Assembly (NCBI RefSeq): GCF_004114975.1
Contig: NZ_CP030051.1
Coordinates: 3,658,001-3,722,000, forward strand
Source of the DNA: Bradyrhizobium guangdongense
GTDB taxonomy: Bacteria > Pseudomonadota > Alphaproteobacteria > Rhizobiales > Xanthobacteraceae
Direction of reading: 5' to 3'
DNA length: 64,000 nt
In this document: positions 36,433 through 45,479 of the stretch, piece after piece
Numbering within the stretch: the first letter of the stretch is position 1
How the letters are laid out: the number at the start of each line of letters is the position of its first letter
Translations under genes and position numbers: made by a program
Notes under the pieces: model-generated
Seen by the model: the letters and a program-made list of their open reading frames with translations, nothing else
The model's database searches: none
What the model was told of the DNA's origin: nothing

Positions 36433-37248
36433 ATGGCCAAGGTACTGGTCGTGACATCAGGCAAGGGCGGGGTCGGCAAGACCACGACAACCGCCGCACT
36501 GGGAGCGGCGCTGGCGCAACGCGGCGACAAGGTCGTCGTCGTCGATTTCGACGTCGGCCTGCGCAATCTCGACCTCGTGATGGGCGCCGAACGCCGCGTG
36601 GTGTTCGACCTCATCAACGTGGTGCAGGGCGTGGCAAAGCTCCCGCAGGCGCTGATCAAGGACAAGCGTCTGGAGAATTTGTGGCTGCTGCCGGCCTCGC
36701 AAACCCGCGACAAGGACGCACTGACGGAAGAGGGCGTCGGCAAGGTCATCGCCGACCTGCGCAGCCGCTTCGACTGGGTGATCTGCGACAGCCCGGCCGG
36801 TATCGAGCGCGGCGCCTCGATGGCGATGCGCTTTGCGGACGAGGCCGTGATCGTCACCAATCCGGAAGTCTCCTCGGTGCGCGATTCCGACCGCATCATC
36901 GGCATGCTGGATTCCAAGACCGTGCGGGCCGAGAAGGGCGAACGGGTTGAAAAGCACATTCTCATCACCCGCTACGATCCCGCGCGCGCCGCTCGCGGCG
37001 AGATGCTGACCATCGACGACATCCTCGAAATCCTCGCAACGCCCTTGCTCGGGATCATCCCGGAGAGCCAGGACGTGCTGAAGGCCTCCAACGTCGGTAC
37101 GCCGGTGACGCTGTCGAACGCCGAAGGCGCACCCGCCCGGGCCTATATCGACGCCGCTCGGCGGCTGTGCGGCGATACCGTGCCAATGCAGGTGCCGACC
37201 GAGCGTAAGGGCTTCATGGATCGTCTGCTGCGACGGAGGGCTGCATGA
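36433..37248 (+). CDS. minD: Septum site-determining ATPase MinD
   Basis: This is a 271-aa ParA-like ATPase with the deviant Walker A KGGVGKTT at residues 11-18, DFDVGLRNLD and DSPAGIERG. The C-terminal amphipathic membrane-targeting helix is GFMDRLLRRRAA. It recruits MinC to the membrane and oscillates with MinE. AGAAGGAGAT precedes the ATG, and the end overlaps minE by 4 bp. Confidence 0.97.
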   Translation: MAKVLVVTSGKGGVGKTTTTAALGAALAQRGDKVVVVDFDVGLRNLDLVMGAERRVVFDLINVVQGVAKLPQALIKDKRLENLWLLPASQTRDKDALTEEGVGKVIADLRSRFDWVICDSPAGIERGASMAMRFADEAVIVTNPEVSSVRDSDRIIGMLDSKTVRAEKGERVEKHILITRYDPARAARGEMLTIDDILEILATPLLGIIPESQDVLKASNVGTPVTLSNAEGAPARAYIDAARRLCGDTVPMQVPTERKGFMDRLLRRRAA

Positions 37249-37526
37249 GCATGGGTCTGCTTCGGCTTCTCCGCGGCAACAAGGCCACTGCACCGGTCGC
37301 GCGCGAACGGTTGCAGATCCTGCTGGCCCATGAACGCGGAATGCGCGGTCAACCCGATCTGCTCGGGGTGCTGCGTGAGGAAATTCTCGCGGTCGTCTCC
37401 AAGCACGTCACGCTGGACCCGACCAAGGTCATCGTTCGGCTGGAACGGGGCGACGAAGTCTCGACCCTGGAGGTCGACATCGAGGTGCCAAACGACTTCG
37501 AGCGCAAGAAGGCGGCGGTGGCGTAG
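37245..37526 (+). CDS. minE: Cell-division topological specificity factor MinE
   Basis: This is a 93-aa protein. The N-terminal MinD-activating helix region (VARERLQILLAHERG) is followed by the C-terminal dimer domain (LREEILAVVSKHVTLDPTKVIVRLE). It starts by ATGA overlap with minD. A terminator-like hairpin follows 39 bp later. Confidence 0.96.
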   Translation: MSMGLLRLLRGNKATAPVARERLQILLAHERGMRGQPDLLGVLREEILAVVSKHVTLDPTKVIVRLERGDEVSTLEVDIEVPNDFERKKAAVA

Positions 37527-37564
37527 GAGACGCGGCCGACGATTTCAGTTTCGGGGTGGGTGAG

Positions 37565-37598
37565 AAGGCGGTCCGTTGGGCATGGCGGGCCGCCTTTG
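37565..37598 (+). terminator. Candidate intrinsic terminator of minCDE
   Basis: AAGGCGGTCC (37565-37574) pairs with GGGCCGCCTT (37587-37596) with one mismatch, and the 3' arm ends in TTT. The U tract is short. Confidence 0.5.
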
Positions 37599-37699
37599 CA
37601 TGTTGCCGTCTACGCCACGGAACGATATCCGGGGCTCAATCGTTGTGAGACACCCCGCGCGGGCGATGCCGCGCGGGAGCGTCAAACCGGAGAGCGCCC

Positions 37700-37885
37700 A
37701 TGATGTCCGAGGTCCAGGTTCATACCGTCGCCCGGCAGATGCTGGAACAGCATGGTTTCGCTGCAATTGCGAGGGCCGCCGAGCAGGCTCAGCTCTGCGA
37801 GGGCCGCGGCGAGGCTGATGAGGCCAAGGAGTGGCGCCACATCGCCGACGCCATGAAGATCATGCGCGGGCCCGCCCATAGCTAG
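37700..37885 (+). CDS. Small conserved helical protein, unknown function
   Basis: This is a 61-aa cytoplasmic protein (MMSEVQVHTVARQMLEQHGF...), mostly helical, with HIADAMKIMRG at the end. GAGAGCG lies upstream of the paired ATGs. I do not recognise a named family. It stands between minE and a convergent secreted-protein gene. Confidence 0.65.
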   Translation: MMSEVQVHTVARQMLEQHGFAAIARAAEQAQLCEGRGEADEAKEWRHIADAMKIMRGPAHS

Positions 37886-37903
37886 GGTGCGCTGGCAGAC
37901 AAC

Positions 37904-38155
37904 TTAGCGCTCCTCGTGATCGGTTCCCTGGGTGGCGGCCCGGTGCTGCGTTTGTGGCTGTGCACGCTCGCCAGTCTCCTTGCAGGGGAGCTGCTCCCAC
38001 GAGCCGTCCGGGCCTTGCTGATAGGCGCTGCAGGATGGCGACGAGGTGGATTTGTCGTCGCTCCTCTGGGCGTCGTTGTTCCTCGCCACGGCCGGAGCGG
38101 TCAGCGCAGCACCGATCGCGAGAGCACCGGCGAAAACAAGATAGGCATTCCGCAT
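37904..38155 (-). CDS. Small secreted protein with two Cys
   Basis: This is an 83-aa protein with a signal peptide ending APAVA/R near residue 24. The mature part is short and polar with Cys in SPSCSAY and LPCKETG that may form a disulfide. The function is unknown. AAAGGAGA precedes the ATG. Confidence 0.7.
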   Translation of the reverse strand: MRNAYLVFAGALAIGAALTAPAVARNNDAQRSDDKSTSSPSCSAYQQGPDGSWEQLPCKETGERAQPQTQHRAATQGTDHEER

Positions 38156-38256
38156 GGGGTTCTCCTTTCAAAGAGGCCGCATGCTGGCGATGATTGTGAC
38201 GATTATTTGCCGCCGCGCGGGTTCCGGCGCGGCAGCCTTAATGTCTGGAAAACCCG

Positions 38257-38649
38257 CTAGCCGCCCTTGCTGCGGATCAGGCCGGCGAGGCTGGTCTTCT
38301 GCTTTTCGCACCAATTGCTCATGCCGAGCCGGCGCTGGTCGAGATCGGTCATCTGGGTCGCGACCGCGACCTCTGCCATGATGTCGTCGGCCTGCTTCTC
38401 GCCCATCTTGCCGCCGGTGTGCATCCAGGCAATGGCCTTGCGCACCTGCTCGGTGGTGCCGTCGGGAAGCTGCATCTGCTGCGCCCTCTGCACCAGATCC
38501 TGGTAGGCGACGTCTGTACCAGGGCATTCGACCTTGGCGGCAAAGGCCTGCAAGACCATCGTCACATAGGTCGAGCGCGTGTGGTCGTCAGCCGCCTGGG
38601 CGGGAGCTGCGATCAGCAAAAGGCCTGCCATCAGCAAGGGGTAGCGCAT
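38257..38649 (-). CDS. Periplasmic helical protein, unknown function
   Basis: This is a 130-aa protein with a signal peptide (MRYPLLMAGLLLIAAPAQAAD). The mature helical part has two Cys (KVECPGTD and SNWCEKQ) likely in a disulfide. GGAGG precedes ATG 38649; the open frame to 39039 runs antisense through the SDR gene and is not coding there. No named domain is recognised. Confidence 0.72.
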   Translation of the reverse strand: MRYPLLMAGLLLIAAPAQAADDHTRSTYVTMVLQAFAAKVECPGTDVAYQDLVQRAQQMQLPDGTTEQVRKAIAWMHTGGKMGEKQADDIMAEVAVATQMTDLDQRRLGMSNWCEKQKTSLAGLIRSKGG

Positions 38650-38770
38650 CCTTGGGTCCTCCACGTTTTTTTGGGAGGCTAGCGCCCGGCGGGCCGCTCT
38701 GCAATGGTTGCCGGGGCGGATTGTCGCGCCTTCGTCGGGCGCGCCAAATTGAGCCTGGTCCGGAGGGGAT

Positions 38771-39556
38771 ATGAGCCTGTTCAGCATGCCATTCGATCCC
38801 GCGCGCGACAGGGCACTCGTCACCGGCGCCGGCAACGGTATCGGCCGCGCCATCGCGCTGGGTCTGGTCGGTGAGGGCGTGCGGACCTTGTTTGCCGATG
38901 TGAGTGCCGAGCGCGTCGCAGCGGCCGTCGCGGCGAGCAAGGCGCCCGAGTTGGCGCGGCCCTGGGTCGGCGATCTCGCCGGGCTGGATGGGTGTGACGC
39001 ATTGCTTGCCGCCGCCGATGCCGAACTGGGCGAGGTCACGCATTTCGTGCACAGCGCCTCTCCGCCGCGGCGCGAGGCCGATCACGCGCTCGCGGTCGAC
39101 CGCCGGACCTGGCAGGAGATGCATGCCGTCAATCTCGATGCCGGCTTTCATCTGGCGCGCGAGATCGCAAAACGGCTGATCGCAGCGAAGCGATCAGGCT
39201 CGTTCCTGTTTCTCACCTCGCTGCATGCGGGTACGCCGCGCAACCTGCCGCATTATTCGACGGCGAAGGCGGGGCTCGCGATGCTGGTGAAGGAGCTCGC
39301 GAAGACTTTCGGTCGTCACGGTATTCGCGTCAACGCGCTGGTGCCGGGCGCGATCGCGGCCGGCGGTTTCGTCGCGGATGCTTCGCTGGCGAAACACATT
39401 CCGCTCGGACGTCTCGGCGAGGCCAACGACCTCGTGCCGGTGGCACTCACCGTGCTGTCGAACAAGCTTTCAGGTTACGTCACCGGTGCGGCCTTCGTGG
39501 TCGACGGCGGATTGTCGCTGACGAACTGGTTCGAAGCGCCTGACCTGGACGATTAG
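38771..39556 (+). CDS. SDR-family oxidoreductase
   Basis: This is a 261-aa classical SDR: the cofactor motif is TGAGNGIG (residues 18-25), the catalytic Ser is in LFLTSLHAG and the YSTAK pair follows. The C-terminal GLSLTNWF is typical. The glucose-1-dehydrogenase/FabG-like group is likely. GGAGGGG precedes the ATG. The substrate is unknown. It is divergent from the 38257 gene and abuts the convergent gene at 39557. Confidence 0.9.
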   Translation: MSLFSMPFDPARDRALVTGAGNGIGRAIALGLVGEGVRTLFADVSAERVAAAVAASKAPELARPWVGDLAGLDGCDALLAAADAELGEVTHFVHSASPPRREADHALAVDRRTWQEMHAVNLDAGFHLAREIAKRLIAAKRSGSFLFLTSLHAGTPRNLPHYSTAKAGLAMLVKELAKTFGRHGIRVNALVPGAIAAGGFVADASLAKHIPLGRLGEANDLVPVALTVLSNKLSGYVTGAAFVVDGGLSLTNWFEAPDLDD

Positions 39557-39787
39557 CTAGCGCTGCCAGGCCGGCACGGGATCCAGCGGCGTGCGATAGA
39601 CCTCGTTGTGATCGCGATCGGTGACGCGCACCGCGCAACCCTTCCGCTGCAACTCGGGCTTCACTTGCGACAGCTCGCTGGCCAGTTGGACGGCGCGATC
39701 GGAGGCAACCTCGATATCCTCGAGGATGATTCCGCCCTGGTTCTTGAACTCTTCACCAACCACGAGATCGAAGGAGTAGTAAGGCAT
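39557..39787 (-). CDS. Small protein of the DUF6894 type
   Basis: This is a 76-aa protein with the pattern MPYYSFDLVVGEEFKNQGG followed by LEDIEVASDRAVQLASELS and VRVTDRDHNEVYRTPLD. It matches the short rhizobial family with an N-terminal MPxYxFDl motif, now named DUF6894. GGGGGAA lies before ATG 39787. Its stop codon directly abuts the SDR stop at 39556. Confidence 0.7.
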   Translation of the reverse strand: MPYYSFDLVVGEEFKNQGGIILEDIEVASDRAVQLASELSQVKPELQRKGCAVRVTDRDHNEVYRTPLDPVPAWQR

Positions 39788-40170
39788 CCGAATTCCCCCG
39801 GTGTGACGACCCAAAGTCTCGAAACAAGCCTTCAATGGAGTTCTTCAAGACATGATGGATCGTACCACTGAGTCGATCTCTATCCGATGAACGGACCGCG
39901 CAATCTCTGTGCTTATGGCGCAGAAATGATGTGCAACCGGAATGTGCTTTAAGATTTAATTAAACATATCGGCCTGATGATAAGGCATGGAATTGCAGCA
40001 GAACCGGGCTCCGGGAACCGGCAGCTGCAAGAGAAGGCCGGCGGCATAGATCCCGACGGCCTTTTCTCTTTGCGCGCGAGTTGCGCATCACCGTAGTTGC
40101 ACGGACTCAACTGAACACATCGAGTCGGACAGCCTGCGTTCTCGCTTGATGCGAGTTTCTCGACGAAGCT
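39788..40170. other. Intergenic region with a possible small-RNA-type transcript end
   Basis: No protein gene was seen. An AT-rich stretch (about 39945-39975, TTTAAGATTTAATTAAAC) is followed by two G/C hairpin stems (about 40005-40020) and a terminator-like hairpin GGCCG...CGGCCTTTT at 40036-40064. This is the pattern of a short independent RNA, but it was not identified as a known family. Confidence 0.3.
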
Positions 40171-41232
40171 CTAGTGCACCGGCATCGGCGGACGCACGAC
40201 AGGTCCGTCATCATCGGCAACAGTTTGCGTCGTCGCAACCGGCGGCGCTGGCGGCGGCGGGACCGCAGTGGCTTGCGAAGGCGGCGGCGGAGGTGCGAGC
40301 GGCGGCGGCGAATAAGCCGGCATGTAGGTGTGCGACACGACCGGCTTCGGTTTGCGAACCGGCGGCGCCGGTGCCGGAGCGCGCGGCGACAGCGCAGACG
40401 CGCGTGCGGGCGAATTGACCGGTGGTCGCGCCTCAGCGACCGGCCTTGGCGCCGGCGGCTTCGCCATCTCGCGGATCATCTGCTCCTGACCGGCCTTCAA
40501 CTCGGCGATGTTCGCCTTGAGCTGCTCGATCTGCTGCGCCATCGCGGCGATGTCGCGCGTCATGGCTTCCACCGCAGGCGCGGTATCGGTTTGTGTGGCT
40601 GTTGGCGACGCCGCGGCCGTGGTGACTGGCTCTGCGGGCGTGCCTGCAGTTTGAGGCGCGGCAGATTGATCGGCGATCTGATCCTGCGCGGCAGGCGGCG
40701 TGACCTGCGCGGCTGCGACGGGCGCGGTCTGTGACGTCGAAGGCAGCAGCGAGGCCAGGACCGGTGTCCATTCGGCGACCATCTGCTTGGCCGTGTCGCC
40801 GTGCTTCTCCCAGGCAATGGTGGCGGCGGCGCTGCCGCCGGCAAACAGGAAGGTGACGAATGCGCCACGCAGCCACTTGCCGGCGGCCGATCGCTTTGGC
40901 CGGCTGCGCTCATCGCTCGCAGTCACGCGCACGGCGGTGTCGACCGATGGCGCGGCAGCTTGCGGCTCTGCGACCGGAGTTAACTTCGGCTCGACCGGAT
41001 TTAACTTCGGTTCGAAATGAGTTCTCGGCTCCGCTGCGAGTTTTGGCTCCGCTGCGAATTTCGGCTCCGGCCGCGCCGTGAGCTCCGGTGCGAGCGTTGG
41101 CGCCTCGCTACCGGCGCGCGAAGCCCTGATCACGTCGGGCGCAATCTGGATGGCGTCGTGCGGGTCGTTGTCCTTGACCGTGTCTTTCACGATCTCATCG
41201 ACAATTTGCCGGCTGTTCAGCGTCGCGAGCAT
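40171..41232 (-). CDS. Membrane-anchored Pro/Ala-rich protein with coiled coil
   Basis: This is a 353-aa protein. Residues 1-100 are polar with EPKL-type repeats (AEPKLAAEPRTHFEPKLNP). One membrane helix follows (GAFVTFLFAGGSAAATIAWEKH), then an Ala/Thr/Pro region. A coiled coil (MTRDIAAMAQQIEQLKANIAELKAGQEQMI) and a proline-rich tail (PPLAPPPPPSQATAVPPPPAPP) complete it. GGGGAGC precedes ATG 41232. The type is common in Bradyrhizobium; the function is unknown. Confidence 0.75.
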   Translation of the reverse strand: MLATLNSRQIVDEIVKDTVKDNDPHDAIQIAPDVIRASRAGSEAPTLAPELTARPEPKFAAEPKLAAEPRTHFEPKLNPVEPKLTPVAEPQAAAPSVDTAVRVTASDERSRPKRSAAGKWLRGAFVTFLFAGGSAAATIAWEKHGDTAKQMVAEWTPVLASLLPSTSQTAPVAAAQVTPPAAQDQIADQSAAPQTAGTPAEPVTTAAASPTATQTDTAPAVEAMTRDIAAMAQQIEQLKANIAELKAGQEQMIREMAKPPAPRPVAEARPPVNSPARASALSPRAPAPAPPVRKPKPVVSHTYMPAYSPPPLAPPPPPSQATAVPPPPAPPVATTQTVADDDGPVVRPPMPVH

Positions 41233-41512
41233 TGCAGCTCCCCTGAAGCATTGGTCGTTCGCATTGGCGCGAGCCGATCGGTTGAATGGCCCATCCAAGT
41301 CTGAGGCGGTTGGCCGATGGCGCACGAGTCCAGCCGGGTTTGACCAAAGCAAGGCGAGGCGATGGAGAGACTGCGACGTCTTCCGCCAGATGTGGTGATG
41401 GAACCGGATCGGCCGAACACGGGCACGTGTTCCACGCTGCCTTGTTTTAAGCACGATTTGGGCAGCATCTCGCGGTGCTGGGGGCGCTGCTATCCGCTAT
41501 CGGGGGCCGGCG

Positions 41513-42166
41513 GTGCCAAGAGTTTCGATCGCAGTTTTCCTTGCCGCCTTGCTGCCGCTTGGCGGCTGCATGCAGGCGACGTTGTCGCCGTCGACCGACG
41601 CGAGCATGACGCCGCGCGATCGGCAATTGCTGGCCCATGCGCCTTACGCCCAGGCGAATGTGCCTGAGCAATATCTCCGTCACGTCGTCGATTATCCGCG
41701 CAAGGAGCAGCCGGGCACCATCCTGGTCGATACCGACGCGCGCTATCTCTACTACGTGCTGCCCGATGGCAAGGCGATCCGCTACGGCGTCGCGGTCGGC
41801 GAAGAGGCCATGGCCTTCTCGGGCGTTGCGCGCGTCGGCCGCATGGCGGAATGGCCGGATTGGGTGCCGACCGCCGAAATCCAGGCGCGGCTCGGGCCTT
41901 ATCCGGCGCGCGTGCCCGGCGGCCCCGCCAATCCGCTGGGGGCGCGCGGCATCTATCTCTATGTCGGCAACAAGGACACGCTTTACCGCATCCACGGCAC
42001 CAACCAGCCGGAATATATTGGCCAGGCGATCTCGTCGGGTTGCATCCGGATGCGTAACGAGGACGTCATCGACCTGTTCGACCGGGTGAAGCTCAACGCC
42101 ACCGTCGTGGTCCTGCCGCCAGGGCAGAGCGCGCAGGTCGAGGCGGGACCGAGCTGGCGCGGGTGA
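41513..42166 (+). CDS. L,D-transpeptidase (YkuD) lipoprotein
   Basis: This is a 217-aa protein that starts at GTG 41513. Lipobox LGGC puts lipidated Cys at residue 19. The YkuD catalytic domain ends with IHGTNQPEYIGQAISSGCIRMRNED, with His and Cys of the HGT...SxGCIRM motif present. It probably cross-links peptidoglycan or attaches proteins to it. The Shine-Dalgarno is weak (GGGGGCC). Confidence 0.9.
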   Translation: MPRVSIAVFLAALLPLGGCMQATLSPSTDASMTPRDRQLLAHAPYAQANVPEQYLRHVVDYPRKEQPGTILVDTDARYLYYVLPDGKAIRYGVAVGEEAMAFSGVARVGRMAEWPDWVPTAEIQARLGPYPARVPGGPANPLGARGIYLYVGNKDTLYRIHGTNQPEYIGQAISSGCIRMRNEDVIDLFDRVKLNATVVVLPPGQSAQVEAGPSWRG

Positions 42167-42248
42167 AGCCCTTCGCGAGCGCTGCCGCTGCAGCCCAGGC
42201 CAAGCTCGCGGGTGCGCGCTACGGTGACGGACGCGCGCCGCTCCGGCC

Positions 42249-42683
42249 TTAATTTTCAGGTCGCGCGATGCGCCATTGCAGAGTTGTGGCGTTGCCATTG
42301 GCATCGCCGGGCGCCTTGTCGGCAGGCGATGTGTAGAGCGGCCGATAGCGGTACGCCCACATCTTGCTGCCATCGTTGCGGCTGATCACGGTGAAGTCGC
42401 CGACGGCCTTGGCGTCGACGGTCGCGGCCAGGGGAACCCAGCTCTCGGTGCACTTGCCGTTGCAGTTCGAGGTCTTGCCGTTGGTGTCGCGCTCGTAAGT
42501 GTAGAGCGTCATGCCTTTGAGATCGACCAGCTTGGGACCCTGCTTGGTCAGGACCACCTTCGCCGGCGCGGTCGTTGCCTCGGGCTTGGGCGGAGGAGGG
42601 GCGTCGCCGCCGCCATGGCCGTTGGCAAGCACAGGAACGGTCGAGAGCGCGATGGCCGCGGCCGCGATGGTGAACCTGAACAT
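42249..42683 (-). CDS. Secreted 'lipoprotein_15' repeat protein
   Basis: This is a 144-aa protein with a signal peptide ending VLA/N. It matches the PF03640-type secreted repeat: GPKLVDLKGMTLYTYERDTNGKTSNCNGKCTESWVPL, then SRNDGSKMWAYRYRPLYTSPADKAPGD. The NCNGKC pair suggests a disulfide or metal site. GGGAGATC precedes ATG 42683. The function of the family is unknown. Confidence 0.85.
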   Translation of the reverse strand: MFRFTIAAAAIALSTVPVLANGHGGGDAPPPPKPEATTAPAKVVLTKQGPKLVDLKGMTLYTYERDTNGKTSNCNGKCTESWVPLAATVDAKAVGDFTVISRNDGSKMWAYRYRPLYTSPADKAPGDANGNATTLQWRIARPEN

Positions 42684-42849
42684 CCTGATCTCCCGAACCG
42701 GCAAAGTTAATGGCGCGTTAAGCGCAGAATGTTGCCGACCCTAACAGCCGAAGGTTAGCTCCAGGTTACGCGGATCCGCGACAAAATACCGATAGAAATA
42801 CGGAGGCCGGCTTCTTGATGCGAAGCAGGACCCATATTCCCGAAGCGCT

Positions 42850-43314
42850 CTAAGCCTCCGCCTGGCGCAGCGGGGCACGGCTGAGCTCATTGCCGGCCGC
42901 GATCGCCTTGCGGAGCAGCCGCATCAATTCCTCGCCCTCCCTGGCATTGAGACCCCGCAGCATGATGCGCTGGGCGGACTCCACCGCCGGCGTGATGTTG
43001 CGCAGCGTGCGGCGGCCCTCGTCGGTGATTTCGAGCTCTCTTGCGCGCCGATCGCGCGGACTGGCGCGGCGCTCGATCAGACCTTTCTGCACCAGACGGT
43101 CGATCACGCCGGTGATGGTGGTGCGGTCGTAGGCGATCAGGCCTGCGAGGGTCACCTGGTCGAGTCCCGGATTGGCCTTGATGGTCGCAAGCGCTGCGTA
43201 TTGCACCGGAGTGAGGTCGAAGCCGGCGTCGCCGACCTCGGCCAGGAACACTGCGACCGCGATCTGCTGGAAGCGCCGCGCCAGATGGCCGGGCATGTCG
43301 ATGTTGTCTTTCAC
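42850..43314 (-). CDS. MarR-family transcriptional regulator (controls the adjacent monooxygenase)
   Basis: This is a 154-aa winged-helix protein: TLAGLIAYDRTTITGVIDRLVQKGLIERRASPRDRRARELEITDEG is the MarR HTH and wing. The start is GTG 43314 with AAGGAG 6 nt upstream; the open frame to 43356 would run into the operator. It is divergent from the aromatic monooxygenase gene with a palindrome between. This arrangement is typical of a repressor relieved by an aromatic ligand. Confidence 0.88.
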   Translation of the reverse strand: MKDNIDMPGHLARRFQQIAVAVFLAEVGDAGFDLTPVQYAALATIKANPGLDQVTLAGLIAYDRTTITGVIDRLVQKGLIERRASPRDRRARELEITDEGRRTLRNITPAVESAQRIMLRGLNAREGEELMRLLRKAIAAGNELSRAPLRQAEA

Positions 43315-43349
43315 CGAATTCTCCTTCGCGATGCGGACGGTGCCGATCA

Positions 43350-43378
43350 TTGACAAGTATACTGATAGTCAGCATACT
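43350..43378 (+). promoter_or_regulatory. Monooxygenase promoter with overlapping MarR-type operator
   Basis: TTGACA (43350-43355) and CATACT (43373-43378) are separated by 17 nt, a strong sigma-70-like promoter for the gene at 43417. AGTATACTGA (43356-43365) and TCAGCATACT (43369-43378) form a 10-bp inverted repeat with one mismatch and a 3-bp spacer. It fills the spacer and the -10 box, so binding would block RNA polymerase. Confidence 0.65.
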
Positions 43379-43416
43379 GAGCAATATCGAACAACGCGTC
43401 AGCGGGGGAGGTGCTC

Positions 43417-45339
43417 ATGCAATTCCATCTCAATGGATTCCAGCCGGGCGATCCCGAGATTGCCGATCCCGCCGAGCGCATTCCGGCGCCCGGTGCTTTG
43501 GGCGCTGTCCCCGACGAGGTCGACGTCCTCATCGTCGGCTGTGGCCCCGCCGGTTTGACGCTGGCCGCCCAGCTCGCGCAATTCGGCGACATCAAGACCT
43601 GCATTGTCGACCAGAAGCCGGGCCGTCTCCTGGTCGGCCAGGCCGACGGCATCGCCTGCCGCACCATGGAGATGTTCCACGCCTTTGGCTTCAGCGAGCG
43701 GGTGCTGAAGGAAGCCTATTGGGTCAACGAGACGACGTTCTGGAAGCCGGACGAGCGGGCGCCGGAGAAGATCGTCCGCAGCGGCAGGGTGCAGGACGTC
43801 GAGGACGGCCTGTCGGAATTTCCGCACGTCATCCTCAACCAGGCGCGCGTTCATGACGGCTTTCTCGACCTCATGCGCAAATCACCGGCCAAGCTCGAGC
43901 CCTATTACGGAAGGCGCCTGATCGACCTCCAGATCGATGCGGCCGCAGGTCCCGCCGATCACGCCGTGACCGTGCGCCTCGAACGCGTCGATGGCACTGA
44001 TGAGGGCAAGGTCGAGACCATCAAGGCGCGCTATGTCGTCGGTTGCGACGGCGCGCGCAGCACGGTGCGCAAGTCGATCGGCCGCGAGCTGCACGGCGAT
44101 TCCGCCAACCACGCCTGGGGCGTGATGGACGTGCTGGCGGTGACCGACTTTCCCGATATCCGCTTCAAGACGCTGATCCAGTCGGCGAAGGACGGCAGCC
44201 TTCTCATCATCCCGCGCGAAGGCGGCTACATGGTCCGCATCTATGTCGAGCTGGCCAAGCTCGACGTCGGCGAGCGCGTCGCCAACCGCAACATCACGGC
44301 CGACGACGTGATTGCGAAGGCGCAGCGGATCCTGAAGCCTTATACACTCGAGGTGAAGGAGATCGCCTGGTGGTCGGTCTACGAGATCGGTCAGCGCCTG
44401 ACAGACAAGTTCGACGACGTGCCGGAATCCGAGATCGCAACGCGGCAGCCGCGCATCTTCATCGCCGGCGATGCCTGCCATACGCACAGTCCCAAGGCCG
44501 GGCAGGGCATGAACGTCTCGATGCAGGACGCCTTCAATCTCGGCTGGAAGCTCGCCGCCGTGCTGCGGAAGCAGTCTGCGCCGAGCCTGCTGCATTCCTA
44601 TTCGGCGGAGCGGCAGGCGGTGGCGAAGGAGCTGATCGACTTCGATCGCGAATGGGCCGGCATCCTGGCCTCCGCGGCCAAGGCCGGCGGCGCCGACGCG
44701 GCGAAGACGCAGGACTATTTCGTCAGGCACGGCCGCTACACCGCGGGCACCGCGACGCATTACGCGCCGTCGATCCTGACCGGCGCGGCGTCGCATCAGC
44801 ATCTCGCGCCAGGTTTCGTCATCGGCAAACGATTCCACTCCGCGCCCGTGATCCGGCTCGGAGATGCCAAGCCGGTGCATCTTGGCCACGCGGGGACGGC
44901 CGACGGGCGTTTCCGCATCTACGCGTTTTCGCCTGCCGAGAATCCCGCGTCGTCGAGCTCGGCCATTCGCGCCTTGTGCAATTTCCTCGCCGAAGCCAGG
45001 GAATCGCCGATCCTGCGATACACGCCTGCGAGCTCCGACATCGATAGTGTCATCGATCTGCGCGCGGTGTTTCAGCAGGATCATCGTGAGATCGAGCTCG
45101 AGAAGATGCCGTCTCTGCTGCTCCCGAGCAAGGGCCGCTACGGCTTGTCCGACTACGAGAAGATGTTTTGCCCGGATCTCAAGAGCGGCCACGACGTTTT
45201 CACGATGCGCGGTATCGATCGGAAGGTCGGCTGCATGGTCGTGGTGCGGCCGGATCAATATGTGGCCCAGGTGCTGCCGCTCGAGGATTTTACGGCGCTG
45301 ACAGCCTATTTCGACGCCTTCATGCTGCGGGTGAAGTGA
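43417..45339 (+). CDS. mobA: FAD-dependent aromatic monooxygenase, 3-hydroxybenzoate 4-monooxygenase type
   Basis: This is a 640-aa flavoprotein hydroxylase. The FAD-binding GxGxxG is in VLIVGCGPAGLTLAAQLA, the DG motif in VGCDGARSTVRKSIG, and the GD motif in IFIAGDACHTHSPKAGQGMN. The C-terminal thioredoxin-like domain (VVVRPDQYVAQVLPLEDF) and the length match 3-hydroxybenzoate 4-monooxygenase (about 639 aa), which makes protocatechuate. Phenol 2-monooxygenase is the main alternative. GGGAGGTG precedes ATG 43417. It is divergent from marR. Confidence 0.85.
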   Translation: MQFHLNGFQPGDPEIADPAERIPAPGALGAVPDEVDVLIVGCGPAGLTLAAQLAQFGDIKTCIVDQKPGRLLVGQADGIACRTMEMFHAFGFSERVLKEAYWVNETTFWKPDERAPEKIVRSGRVQDVEDGLSEFPHVILNQARVHDGFLDLMRKSPAKLEPYYGRRLIDLQIDAAAGPADHAVTVRLERVDGTDEGKVETIKARYVVGCDGARSTVRKSIGRELHGDSANHAWGVMDVLAVTDFPDIRFKTLIQSAKDGSLLIIPREGGYMVRIYVELAKLDVGERVANRNITADDVIAKAQRILKPYTLEVKEIAWWSVYEIGQRLTDKFDDVPESEIATRQPRIFIAGDACHTHSPKAGQGMNVSMQDAFNLGWKLAAVLRKQSAPSLLHSYSAERQAVAKELIDFDREWAGILASAAKAGGADAAKTQDYFVRHGRYTAGTATHYAPSILTGAASHQHLAPGFVIGKRFHSAPVIRLGDAKPVHLGHAGTADGRFRIYAFSPAENPASSSSAIRALCNFLAEARESPILRYTPASSDIDSVIDLRAVFQQDHREIELEKMPSLLLPSKGRYGLSDYEKMFCPDLKSGHDVFTMRGIDRKVGCMVVVRPDQYVAQVLPLEDFTALTAYFDAFMLRVK

Positions 45340-45479
45340 GCCTTTGCTCCGCCGATGAATGGCGGATGAATATTGAACCACGCGCCGCATCCTGTCTCAA
45401 TCTTTAGGCTGAAGCGATGATCGTGAGCGGAACGCTTTATTCCGCTCGCGCGTTCCGCCTCCCAAAGGAGGACTTCGCC

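Noticed and set aside
43882..45390. 502-codon minus-strand open frame
   Set aside because: Antisense to the aromatic monooxygenase; Arg/His-rich shadow composition.
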